Positions 47,924 to 56,503 of a stretch of DNA of 64,000 bases are shown here, one piece after another. Source of the stretch: Thalassoglobus sp. JC818. Its GTDB lineage: Bacteria > Planctomycetota > Planctomycetia > Planctomycetales > Planctomycetaceae. The stretch lies in NCBI RefSeq assembly GCF_040717535.1, contig NZ_JBFEFI010000004.1:558001-622000 (forward strand), read 5' to 3'. The number at the start of each line of letters is the position of its first letter. Position 1 is the first letter of the stretch. The notes under the pieces are model-generated. The model was not told the DNA's origin, made no database searches, and saw only the letters and a list, made by a program, of their open reading frames with translations. Made by a program: the position numbers and the translations under genes.

Positions 47924-49624
47924 CTAGTGACCTCCTGTACGCAGCTTGTACGCTTCGCTGAGAGTCGACAGCCCTTCGAGCGCCTTGTCAATTGCGTCCA
48001 TGTCCAGCGATTTCATTCCGAACAGTCTGGCCTGTCGACGAATGTTCTGAGCAGGCTCACTGCGGAATGCCATATCCCGAATCGTTGAATTCATCATCAT
48101 CAATTCGAACACAGCTTTTCGACCTCGAAACCCGGTGTGCTGGCAATTGGCACAGCCTGTTCCGTGTCGGAAGTTGGCAGAATCCAGCTGTTCCTGAGAG
48201 AGTTCGAAGAAGTCGAGTTCTTCCTGATCGGGCTGATATGACGTTCCGCACTTGGAGCAGACAACGCGAATCAGACGCTGGGCCATGACGGCCATCAGGC
48301 TGGAAGCGACAAGAAATGGCTGAACACCCATATCGATCAGTCGTGTAATAGAACCGGGCGCATCGTTCGTGTGAAGAGTACTAAATACCAAGTGTCCAGT
48401 CAAAGAAGCTTGAATTGCCATTTCTCCGGTCTCGGTATCGCGGATTTCCCCGACGAGGATCACATTCGGTGCCTGACGAAGCATCGCGCGAATGATACGT
48501 GCGAAATCGAGCCCGATGTTGTGTCTCACTTCGACCTGATTAATCCCCGGGAGGTAATACTCCACCGGGTCTTCGGCTGTGATGATCTTTCGGTCGGGTC
48601 GGTTGAGCTCTCCCAGAGCACTGTAGAGCGTGGTCGTCTTTCCACTTCCCGTCGGACCTGTCACCAGAAAGATTCCGTTCGGGCGACGGATGATGTTCTG
48701 GAACCGCCGATAGTTTTCTTCGCTGAAGCCCAGATTTCGAATCCCGACCTTAATATTGTCACGGTCCAGAATTCGGAGAACGATCGCCTGCCCGTGGTTC
48801 GTCGGGAGGACGCTCACCCGTAGATCGATCTCTTTTCCGCCGACTCGCGTTTTGATTCGACCGTCCTGAGGTCGACGTTTTTCCGCGATGTCCATGCGTG
48901 CCATGACTTTAAAGCGTGAAGTCAGAGCAGCGAGCAGACGTCGTGGCGGGCTGTCGCGTTCAACGAGAACTCCGTCGATTCGATACCGAATGCGAATGCG
49001 GTCTTCGAACGGTTCGACGTGAATGTCGCTCGCCCGCATATTCGCTGCTTCTGTGATAATCAGATTCACCAGACGCACGATCGGCGACGATTCCTCGTCA
49101 GACGCATCGGCCTCAGCGGACGACAAATCGGTTTCGGTGAAGTCGATGGCCGTTTCGGTGAACTCCATCAGCATTGAGTCCACGGACTCAGTTTCTGAGC
49201 CGCCGTAGTGACGATTGATCGACTCGTTAATGGACTCTTTCGAGGCCATGGTCAATTCGACATCTTTGTTGAGAATGAACCTCAGCTTCTCCATAACCTC
49301 GAAGTTCATCGGGTCGACAACGGCCACGACGAGTCGCTCACCCATGAATTCGACGGGAATGCAGGTGTTTTCGCGAGCGACGGACTCAGGCACCAATTCG
49401 ATGATGGCGCCGGGAATTTCGAGGTTGTCGAGGTCTGTGAAGTTGAATCCGAAGGCATTCGCCTTGGCTTCCGCGATTCGGGACTCGTCGACATAGCCGA
49501 GTTTGACAAGAGCATCTTCCGGCATGATTCCGCCGGCTTGAGCGACGTTGATCGCTTCGGAAAGCTGGTCCGCGCTGATCGTGTCGTCGTCCACAAACTG
49601 TTGGAGCCAATCATTCCCTGCCAT
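47924..49624 (-). CDS. PilB/GspE-family assembly ATPase (copy 2)
   Basis: A 566-residue protein with the same layout as copy 1: MshEN-like N-terminus (DWLQQFVDDDTISADQLSEA), Walker A GPTGSGKTTTLYS, Asp box AEDPVEYYLPG, Walker B ILVGEIRDTETGE, His box LTGHLVFSTLHTNDAPGS and zinc motif CSKCGTSY...CANCQHTGFRG. It differs by an acidic segment near residues 155-180. It is the first gene of the locus. Two extension-type ATPases with one PilT suggests either two machines or division of labour. ATG 49624 has GTAAGG upstream. Confidence 0.94.
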   Translation of the reverse strand: MAGNDWLQQFVDDDTISADQLSEAINVAQAGGIMPEDALVKLGYVDESRIAEAKANAFGFNFTDLDNLEIPGAIIELVPESVARENTCIPVEFMGERLVVAVVDPMNFEVMEKLRFILNKDVELTMASKESINESINRHYGGSETESVDSMLMEFTETAIDFTETDLSSAEADASDEESSPIVRLVNLIITEAANMRASDIHVEPFEDRIRIRYRIDGVLVERDSPPRRLLAALTSRFKVMARMDIAEKRRPQDGRIKTRVGGKEIDLRVSVLPTNHGQAIVLRILDRDNIKVGIRNLGFSEENYRRFQNIIRRPNGIFLVTGPTGSGKTTTLYSALGELNRPDRKIITAEDPVEYYLPGINQVEVRHNIGLDFARIIRAMLRQAPNVILVGEIRDTETGEMAIQASLTGHLVFSTLHTNDAPGSITRLIDMGVQPFLVASSLMAVMAQRLIRVVCSKCGTSYQPDQEELDFFELSQEQLDSANFRHGTGCANCQHTGFRGRKAVFELMMMNSTIRDMAFRSEPAQNIRRQARLFGMKSLDMDAIDKALEGLSTLSEAYKLRTGGH

Positions 49625-49922
49625 GTCCGTGCCTTACCATGAATTTCGAAACGAAGGTTGGATGTGACCGCGAATCCAATGCGCGTTTTCTGAACAGAAC
49701 GCGCTGAGATTGACAGAAGTTTAGGGTGTCAAAACCACTTACGAAAGGGTTGGAGAATCTTCATATGATTTGAACAGTCAGCTTTGTGGAAGATCCGACT
49801 CGTATCGCTCTCGTCGATTCGGCGGGATGCGCCTATCTTCATGCTTGAAGCACTCCCCGTCAGGCCCACTAAGCCACTGCTTTTCGGACTGCAAACCGTT
49901 TCTGAGAAGACTCGAACAGCTA

Positions 49923-50621
49923 TTAGGAGAGATTCCCGAGGACGTCGCGATTCGGAAACATTTCCTGCGGGAGAAGTGCGTCTACATTCTCTCTAACGAC
50001 GCTCCGTCCGAATTCGAGGACGGGAAGAACCGCAGCCGGCAGCGGCTCGAGTTTCACACGTTTCATGACTTGATTGAGTCGAAAGTGAAGCCGTTCGTCT
50101 TTCGCATAGTCATCGAGAAATCGCTCGTTGAGAAAGAGTCCCAGGAATCGGGCCAGATCCGGCACTTCCCGTGTCGCGACATTCGAAACGACCGTCTGCA
50201 CGTACGCGTGATCGACGCGATGAAAGCTCTGGTAAAACTCTTCCAATCGAGAGCGATCGAGCTGAATCAAGACATCGTCAAGAAGCAGTTCCATGACGAG
50301 ATGTCCCAGAAATCCGCATCTCCAGGAATCTCCGTCCGGCAAGACGCTTCGAAATCCTTCCCCCAGTTGGGCAGTCACCGAGTAAAAGCCTTCAGTCCCG
50401 TGAAACCAGCGGTCATCGAGCAGATGTTGTCGAATCCCGTTCAGAAGTTCCTGCTCTGAATCACCTTCGACAGATTGGTCGACGTCTTCAATGCGGCGAT
50501 CGACTGCTTTGAGACGAAGACGAGCCCGACGATCGACGACCGCCAGCATGTCTGGAATGCAGGTTCCAACGACGTAAAGATCCGAGCCGAGGAACGGAAC
50601 AGCATGGGTAAAATAGTTCAC
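49923..50621 (-). CDS. Conserved hypothetical protein, possible metal-dependent hydrolase (AcpH-like)
   Basis: About 232 residues from GTG 50621 (VNYFTHAVPFLGSDLYVVGT). His/Asp positions NYFTHA, CIPDML, QHLLDDRWFH and LGHLVMELLLDD are spaced like those of ACP phosphodiesterase or zinc-dependent phospholipase families, but I cannot assign it securely. The GTG lies 8 bases after the stop of the WecA/MraY-type gene, so it is translationally linked to it. Frame-open sequence continues to an ATG at 50741 that would lie inside that gene and is rejected. Inference: it acts on the lipid carrier or a related envelope substrate. Confidence 0.62.
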   Translation of the reverse strand: MNYFTHAVPFLGSDLYVVGTCIPDMLAVVDRRARLRLKAVDRRIEDVDQSVEGDSEQELLNGIRQHLLDDRWFHGTEGFYSVTAQLGEGFRSVLPDGDSWRCGFLGHLVMELLLDDVLIQLDRSRLEEFYQSFHRVDHAYVQTVVSNVATREVPDLARFLGLFLNERFLDDYAKDERLHFRLNQVMKRVKLEPLPAAVLPVLEFGRSVVRENVDALLPQEMFPNRDVLGNLS

Positions 50622-50631
50622 TTCGGTCTTG

Positions 50632-51774
50632 TCAGTTGGTTTCAGAAGGAGCGGGCGGGTTCGACTTCTCCTGATTGTTCGCTCTTCCCGCCGCCATTTC
50701 CAGAATAGAAACAATGACAAGCGTACACAGCACCAAAGCAATCACCAGCATCGCCCCACTCCAGCCATCAACGTGATACAGCAACAATGCCCCTAACCCG
50801 GTTGTCAGCGTTGCGAAATGCACGGTGAGAACCGCATTCGTCCGACTCAGCCCAATCCCGGTCAATCGGTGAGAAAAATGGCTCTTGTCCGGTTGAAACG
50901 GACTTCGCCCCTGACTGAGACGAATCAGCATGACGGAAGTGAAGTCGTACAGCGGGATCGCGAGGATGCACAACGGAGCCAGAATCACATGGGTTTGTGA
51001 GACACCACTGTCGTAGAACGTCCCGAGCAGCGTCAGGCTGGCCAGCATCATTCCGAGGAATGTGCTCCCCGCATCGCCCATAAAAATGCTCGCTGGCGGC
51101 CAGTTGAACACCAGGAATCCCGCGAGTGAACCACTCAAGACAAGCAGTGCTCCACCGACAAGCCAGCGCGGTTCACTTGTTCCGTTCAGCATCACAGAAG
51201 CGAACATCAGCGATGCAATCAGCCCGATTCCCGCACTCAAGCCGTCCATGTTGTCCAAGAAATTGAGCGAGTTAATCAGAACGACAATCCACACCACACT
51301 CACCAGCATCCCGAACCAGGGAACGGAGACGAAAATCGTGGCGGAAGTTCCAGTGAGCACCAGCATCCCCGCAACCAGAAACTGCACGACGAGGCGAACC
51401 TTCCAGGAGAGGCCGAACTGATCGTCGTACAGACCCATCAAGGCCAGCACAGTTCCTCCCGCCATGAGCGTCCAGAACTGCGGTGCCCGGTACTGAATTC
51501 CCTCAAAATGCGTTCGTAGAAGTTCCGGAACCCAGTCGCTGGGAACCAAGCCTTGAATCGCGGCAGCTGCGAAAACCTGGGCAGCGAGAATGGGAATCAG
51601 AAACCCAAAGTAGATCGCGATTCCACCTCCCAGAGGAGTTGGCGTGACATGCACCTTCCGAGCAGCGGGCTGATCAACGAGACCCCACGTTTCAGCATAG
51701 CGCTTCACGATTCGGGTTACGACAAACGAAATCAAAAATGCCGGGGCGATACATCCGACAATGAACCAGATCAT
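50632..51774 (-). CDS. WecA/MraY-family undecaprenyl-phosphate sugar-1-phosphate transferase
   Basis: A 380-residue protein with about 11 membrane helices. Family landmarks are RKVHVTPTPLGGGIAI near the N-terminus, LNFLDNMDGLSAGIG (the DDxxD-like loop), FMGDAGSTFLGMMLA, and DKSHFSHRLTGIGLS with the HRL motif. This fits WecA-like GlcNAc-1-phosphate transferases, which start O-antigen, teichoic or exopolysaccharide synthesis on the lipid carrier, better than true MraY. ATG 51774 follows the csrA terminator. It is followed by the AcpH-like gene. Confidence 0.9.
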   Translation of the reverse strand: MIWFIVGCIAPAFLISFVVTRIVKRYAETWGLVDQPAARKVHVTPTPLGGGIAIYFGFLIPILAAQVFAAAAIQGLVPSDWVPELLRTHFEGIQYRAPQFWTLMAGGTVLALMGLYDDQFGLSWKVRLVVQFLVAGMLVLTGTSATIFVSVPWFGMLVSVVWIVVLINSLNFLDNMDGLSAGIGLIASLMFASVMLNGTSEPRWLVGGALLVLSGSLAGFLVFNWPPASIFMGDAGSTFLGMMLASLTLLGTFYDSGVSQTHVILAPLCILAIPLYDFTSVMLIRLSQGRSPFQPDKSHFSHRLTGIGLSRTNAVLTVHFATLTTGLGALLLYHVDGWSGAMLVIALVLCTLVIVSILEMAAGRANNQEKSNPPAPSETN

Positions 51775-51812
51775 GACAAGACTTCTCTGCCCGTCTCAGT
51801 GAGGGAAATGGG

Positions 51813-51849
51813 AAAAGGCGTTGCCGCGTGAGGGGACACGGCAACGCCT
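51813..51849 (-). terminator. Intrinsic terminator of csrA
   Basis: Arms AGGCGTTGCCG (51816-51826) and CGGCAACGCCT (51839-51849), a perfect 11-bp stem with a 12-base loop. On the minus strand it is followed by TTTT (51813-51816 region). It lies 28 bases after the csrA stop and upstream of the WecA gene. Confidence 0.78.
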
Positions 51850-51876
51850 CTATCGTGAACGGAAAACCGACGACCG

Positions 51877-52083
51877 TCAGGCTGTCGACTTTGCCGATGT
51901 CGCTTGACTGTTCGGGTTCTTCTCACGTTGAATGGCTTCATAAACTTCCTGTCGATGCACAGGGATCTCGGTGGGGGCCTGAATTCCAAGGCGGACTTTG
52001 TCCCCACGAATGTCCACAATCGTGACGACGACATCATCGCCGATCATAATGCTTTCATCTCGGTGGCGTGAAAGAACGAGCAT
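51877..52083 (-). CDS. csrA: Carbon storage regulator CsrA (RNA-binding translational regulator)
   Basis: A 68-residue protein starting [20 protein letters not shown], then [30 protein letters not shown], the full CsrA/RsmA core with the RNA-contacting R at position 6 and the region VHRQEV. The C-terminal tail is short. The homodimer binds GGA motifs near ribosome-binding sites. The true start is ATG 52083; the open frame extends to 52497 but without CsrA sequence. The leader carries three GGA triplets within 26 bases, so autoregulation is plausible. It is a single transcription unit ended by a terminator. Confidence 0.97.
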   Translation of the reverse strand: MLVLSRHRDESIMIGDDVVVTIVDIRGDKVRLGIQAPTEIPVHRQEVYEAIQREKNPNSQATSAKSTA

Positions 52084-52112
52084 CTTCCTGACTCCTCGCT
52101 GGGACCTTTCCG
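52084..52112 (-). promoter_or_regulatory. csrA leader with GGA motifs overlapping the ribosome-binding site
   Basis: On the mRNA, GGA triplets fall at 52109-52111, 52093-52095 and 52086-52088. The last two occur in AGGAGT and AGGAAG, which include the ribosome-binding site. This is the pattern expected for CsrA binding to its own message. Confidence 0.5.
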
Positions 52113-52691
52113 GACTGAGTGCCAGTGTCCGTAAGGTAAAAGGATGGTGAGTGTGAATACCTGTCACCGCCATGTGTTGACCTGCATGGCAGCGAATGGT
52201 GTTGGGTGATACAGAAATGATCGACCAACGAGAAAGCAGGGGAAATCGAAAGGACAGCGAAAGTCGCGAGCCTGGCAAAGACAAGAAGGGATTGCCGAAT
52301 GTAGCGATTGTGCCGGTTCCGTTTCTTTCCAACATCCTCACTGTATCGATTGTGAGTCTTCGGAGACCAAAAACTGCTCCTTCCGACAGTGCAGAATCTG
52401 TTCGCCTCCGACCAACTTCACCGAGCCTCAGCTGCTCAAGGTTTGACCGGTGGGTCATCCCCGATCCGTTGAAAACGGACGGCGTTTGATTCATCATTTC
52501 TGATCAATCACTGACGGGATTCTCGCGGAAGCGGGAAGAAATTGCCTGCCGATGTGCAACAGCCAACCCGCCAGTCATCGACCGTCCGAGAACGCCCGCA
52601 CAATTGAGCGCATTCGATCACGCGGACTCCCTGTCCCCTACCCCCTGAACTGGGTCGATTGACTCATCCATCGCCCCACAAGGATCACCAC
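52113..52691. other. Divergent intergenic region
   Basis: About 580 bases between csrA and the PVC cytochrome gene, which are transcribed away from each other. It must contain promoters for both, but I cannot pick convincing boxes. An open minus-strand frame upstream of csrA is not supported as a gene. Confidence 0.4.
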
Positions 52692-55600
52692 ATGCCCACC
52701 TTGAAAGTCTTCATTCTTCTGCTGACGACGATGTGTCTGCTCCCTGCAGAAATAGATGCTGCCACGCCCGAGAACTTTGAGTTTCGGGACAACGAACGAA
52801 TCGCTTTCATGGGCGGTTCACTGGCCGAGCGAATGAATTTGTTCGGTCACTTCGAGACCATGCTTCACACGCGTTTTCCTGAAAAACAACTGGTCATTCG
52901 CAACTTCGGTTGGCCTGCCGATGAAGTTGGTCTTCAGCAGCGACCCGATAACTACACGAAAATTGACACGCCGATTGAGGTCTTTGAACCGGAGCTGTTT
53001 TTCTGCTTCTTTGGCTTCAACGAACACTTCTCTGGAGACTCACCGGAAGCCATCGCTGCATTCCAGGACCAGTATCGGAATTGGATCGAACAAACCAAAC
53101 AGACGCACTCGAAGCCGGACCGCCCTGCCCGCTTCGTCCTAGTCAGCCCGATGGCCTTCGAAGCAACCGACAATCCGCTACTTCCAGATGGCAATGAGAA
53201 CAACCGTGTTCTGAAACTCTATAGCGACGCAGTTCGGGAACTCGCTGCGGAGATCGACGCTCCCTTCCTCGATCTGTTGACTCCTACCGTCGAGGAATTC
53301 GGGCAGGAACCCGGGGCACAATTTACAATCAACGGGATTCATCACAACGATGAAGGAGACCAACTCCTCGCAACGACTCTCGATCAGCAACTCTTTCCGG
53401 AAGCTGATCCCGTCAACATCGGTTCGGCCGGATACGAGCAGCTTCGAAAAGTCGTCAACGACAAGTCATGGCTGCACCTGCAAGACTATCGCATGCTTAA
53501 TGGCTGGTATGTGTACGGGGGCCGAAGAACCTGGGACACCGAAACGTTTCCGGGAGAGTACGCGAAGATTCGCAACATGGTCGCAGTTCGGGATCAATAC
53601 ATCTGGGATTTGATCGCGGGCAAGAACGTCGCTCCCCAACCTGATGACTCCAAAACCGGCGAGGTCTTCATTCCGGAAACGATGTTCGGAACTCGAGACG
53701 ACGGGTTTCGAAAAATGCGGGAGCCCAAGACTCTCGAATACCCCTCCCCTGAAGAATCCATTTCTCAGATGAGTGTTCCGGAAGGTTTTGAAGTCGAACT
53801 CTTTGCATCCGAACGAGAGTTTCCAGAACTGGCAAACCCAAACCAGATGGCCTTTGACAGCAAGGGACGTTTGTGGGTTTCCTGCATGGTCAATTATCCG
53901 CAGTGGCTTCCCGGCTCAGCACGCCCGGGTGACAAACTTCTGATTCTGGAAGATACAGACAACGATGGCCGGGCTGATGTCTGCAAGACCTTCTACGATC
54001 AATTGATTTGCCCGACCGGGTTTGAGTTTTACGAAGATGGAGTTCTCGTCGTCGACGAGCCTCGCATTCTCTTTCTTCGAGATACCGACGGGGATGATGT
54101 CGCCGATGAAGCGACTCAAGTTCTCGACGGCATCGCGACCGACGATACTCATCATGCCATGGGTGCCTGGGAATGGTCTCACGGGGGACTGCTCTATATG
54201 CAGGAGGGGGTGTCGATGTCGACAACTCTGGAAACTCCTTGGGGACCGTTTCGCAATAAAGGCCCGTCCGGTTCTTACGTCCTCGACCCTCAAAGCTGGC
54301 GGTTCCGCCACTTCCGAACCCCTGGTTATGGCAACCCATGGTGCATGGTCTTTGATCGCTGGGGAATGGGTATCATCGGCGATGGAACCAACGCTCAACA
54401 ACACTGGACCAGTCCTCTCTCGGGCTATCCCGTCTCGTCACGTCGAACGCTTCAACCCGTTTTCAACAACGAAGGAATGCGACCAGCTGTGGGGAACGAG
54501 TTTCTGTTCAGTCGTCATTTTCCGGATGATGTGCAGGGGCAGTTTATCTACGCCTGCGTGATCAACATGCACGGAATGCCTCGCTTTACGCTTCACGATC
54601 AAGCGGGGACAGCTGGCTATGACGGACAACGCGTCGAAGACTTGCTCGATTCGACCGACAACTTTTTCCGCCCAGTTGATCCTCAGATCGGCCCGGATGG
54701 AGCACTCTGGTTTGGAGACTGGTGCAACGCCCTGATCGGGCACATGCAATACTCCCAGCGTGACCCGAATCGAGATCACGAACATGGCCGGATCTATCGG
54801 CTTATTCATACCGACACTCCGTTGATCGAACCAGTTCTGCAAAGTGATGCGAGCATCCCGGAACTGCTGGACCAGTTGAAAGCCTACGAGCTCCGCACTC
54901 GCTATCGTGCTCGCCGCGAACTACGGGCGCGCGATCAACAGGAAGTCCTCAACGCGCTGAATGACTGGTTGAAAGACGATCGAACAGAAGAGGAGCTCTG
55001 CGAAGCACTCTGGATTCAGGAAAGCTTTCGACAACTCGACCCAGCACTGGTCGATCGACTGATGAAAGCGGACGACTTCCACGCTCGCTCGGCGGTTGTG
55101 CATGCAGTGGCGAACGAAATCGCTCGCTACGACAACGCATTCGCGATCTTCGAAACAGCTGTTCGTGACCCTCATCCCCGCGTGCGACTGGAAGGCGTTC
55201 GAGCACTCAGCTTCGTTCAAACCCCAGAAGCCCTCGCCGTTTCACTGCAAGTCGTTGATCAGCCGCTTGATTACTGGATCGAATACACCTTGGAACACAC
55301 GCTGCAAGCACTCGCTCCGTTTGCGGACTCGCTTCAAGGTGAGCAATCTCCACTGGCCAAATCGAGTGATGCTGCCAGAAAGTACTTTGAAGACTTCCTT
55401 CTCGCAGCGACTCCAGGCGGCAAAGCGATTCGTCCACTCGCAATAGCTCAGGACTCAGAAGCTTCCCGGCGAGACCAGCAACGTGCGATTCAGTCGCTGG
55501 CATCCATTGGTGGCGGAAAGGCCAATGAAGGAAGAGTCGTCTTCGAACGGGTCTGCTCCGCTTGCCATCAAATTGGCGATCTCGGCAAACAGTTCGGACC

Positions 55601-56432
55601 GCGACTGGACGGAATCGGCGCTCGCTACTCTCACGAAGAGCTGATCACTCACATTCTTCATCCAAACGAAAAGATTGCCAAAGGTTACGAGACGGTCCAG
55701 GTTGCTACCGTCGAGGGAAAAGTTCTCAACGGATTCATCCTCGCGGAAACCGATGACAGCCTCACCCTTGGAGTTGCAACAGACGATGGCAAAGGGAAGC
55801 AGGAAGTCATCGCCAAAGACGACATCGATGCGCGTCGTGACATGAAAGCGAGTTCGATGCCCGAAGGTCTCGTCAGAACGATCGCCCCCGGTGAATTCCT
55901 CGACTTGATCGAGTTTCTGTCAGATCAAACCGGTTTCGTAATCCGCGAAGATGGCTGGATCGAAACCGGACTCTCCGATGTCGGTGATCTCAGACGACAC
56001 GGTGATTTCGAAGAGATCTCGCGGGATGCACTCCTGCAGCTTGGCGAAGGTTTCCCCGATCATTGGTCACAATATGCCCACCTGGTGCTGAGTGCCGTCG
56101 ATTCGAACAACCGCGAATTCGCATTTCATTCGCCAAACAACGAGACGAAGGACCCCGCGATTGGAATTCGACTCGCAGCACCTTCTGAAATTCGTCACAT
56201 CGAAATCCAGAATCGACGCAATCCCCAATTCTACGAGCGGGCACGCGATCTGGCTGTCTGGATTTCCGACGATGGAGAGAACTGGAAGCAAGTTTGGGAG
56301 TCATCAGCTCCAGCTGAAAACTACGTCGTCGATCTGCCTGCAGGAACGACCGGCCAATACGTCAAAATTGGATTAGACGGGAAGGGGATTCTCCACTTGA
56401 ATCAAGTGGTCGTCTACGGAAAACGGCAGTAG
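52692..56432 (+). CDS. PVC-type cytochrome c protein: SGNH hydrolase, beta-propeller dehydrogenase, HEAT repeats, haem c, C-terminal discoidin-like domain
   Basis: About 1246 residues with a signal peptide (MPTLKVFILLLTTMCLLPAE). Domains in order: SGNH/GDSL-like (about 30-235: FMGGSLAERM, FFGFNEHF, GIHHNDEG); PVC-type membrane-bound dehydrogenase propeller (about 355-700: FEVELFASEREFPELANPNQ and Asp-rich DTDNDGRAD); HEAT-like helical repeats (about 715-880); cytochrome c with CSACH at 955-959; and a discoidin-like C-terminus from about 1110. This mosaic is typical of planctomycetes and is thought to act in periplasmic oxidation of sugars or sulfated glycans. In SGNH block I the canonical GDS is GGS, so esterase activity is uncertain. 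ATG 52692 has AAGGA upstream and gives a good signal peptide. A terminator follows. Confidence 0.9.
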   Translation: MPTLKVFILLLTTMCLLPAEIDAATPENFEFRDNERIAFMGGSLAERMNLFGHFETMLHTRFPEKQLVIRNFGWPADEVGLQQRPDNYTKIDTPIEVFEPELFFCFFGFNEHFSGDSPEAIAAFQDQYRNWIEQTKQTHSKPDRPARFVLVSPMAFEATDNPLLPDGNENNRVLKLYSDAVRELAAEIDAPFLDLLTPTVEEFGQEPGAQFTINGIHHNDEGDQLLATTLDQQLFPEADPVNIGSAGYEQLRKVVNDKSWLHLQDYRMLNGWYVYGGRRTWDTETFPGEYAKIRNMVAVRDQYIWDLIAGKNVAPQPDDSKTGEVFIPETMFGTRDDGFRKMREPKTLEYPSPEESISQMSVPEGFEVELFASEREFPELANPNQMAFDSKGRLWVSCMVNYPQWLPGSARPGDKLLILEDTDNDGRADVCKTFYDQLICPTGFEFYEDGVLVVDEPRILFLRDTDGDDVADEATQVLDGIATDDTHHAMGAWEWSHGGLLYMQEGVSMSTTLETPWGPFRNKGPSGSYVLDPQSWRFRHFRTPGYGNPWCMVFDRWGMGIIGDGTNAQQHWTSPLSGYPVSSRRTLQPVFNNEGMRPAVGNEFLFSRHFPDDVQGQFIYACVINMHGMPRFTLHDQAGTAGYDGQRVEDLLDSTDNFFRPVDPQIGPDGALWFGDWCNALIGHMQYSQRDPNRDHEHGRIYRLIHTDTPLIEPVLQSDASIPELLDQLKAYELRTRYRARRELRARDQQEVLNALNDWLKDDRTEEELCEALWIQESFRQLDPALVDRLMKADDFHARSAVVHAVANEIARYDNAFAIFETAVRDPHPRVRLEGVRALSFVQTPEALAVSLQVVDQPLDYWIEYTLEHTLQALAPFADSLQGEQSPLAKSSDAARKYFEDFLLAATPGGKAIRPLAIAQDSEASRRDQQRAIQSLASIGGGKANEGRVVFERVCSACHQIGDLGKQFGPRLDGIGARYSHEELITHILHPNEKIAKGYETVQVATVEGKVLNGFILAETDDSLTLGVATDDGKGKQEVIAKDDIDARRDMKASSMPEGLVRTIAPGEFLDLIEFLSDQTGFVIREDGWIETGLSDVGDLRRHGDFEEISRDALLQLGEGFPDHWSQYAHLVLSAVDSNNREFAFHSPNNETKDPAIGIRLAAPSEIRHIEIQNRRNPQFYERARDLAVWISDDGENWKQVWESSAPAENYVVDLPAGTTGQYVKIGLDGKGILHLNQVVVYGKRQ

Positions 56433-56466
56433 TCACAAAGCCGTTTTCCGATCAGCACAACAGACG

Positions 56467-56503
56467 GACCTCCTCAATCAATCATTGAGGAGGTCTTTCT
56501 TTT
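56467..56503 (+). terminator. Intrinsic terminator of the PVC cytochrome gene
   Basis: Arms GACCTCCTCAAT (56467-56478) and ATTGAGGAGGTC (56484-56495), a perfect 12-bp stem with a 5-base loop. It is followed by TTTCTTTT (56496-56503). It overlaps the stop codon of the convergent GntP gene. Confidence 0.88.

Noticed and set aside
51877-52497. 206-residue form of CsrA
   Set aside because: Only the last 68 residues are CsrA. The upstream part has no similarity, and the ATG at 52083 has a proper ribosome-binding site.
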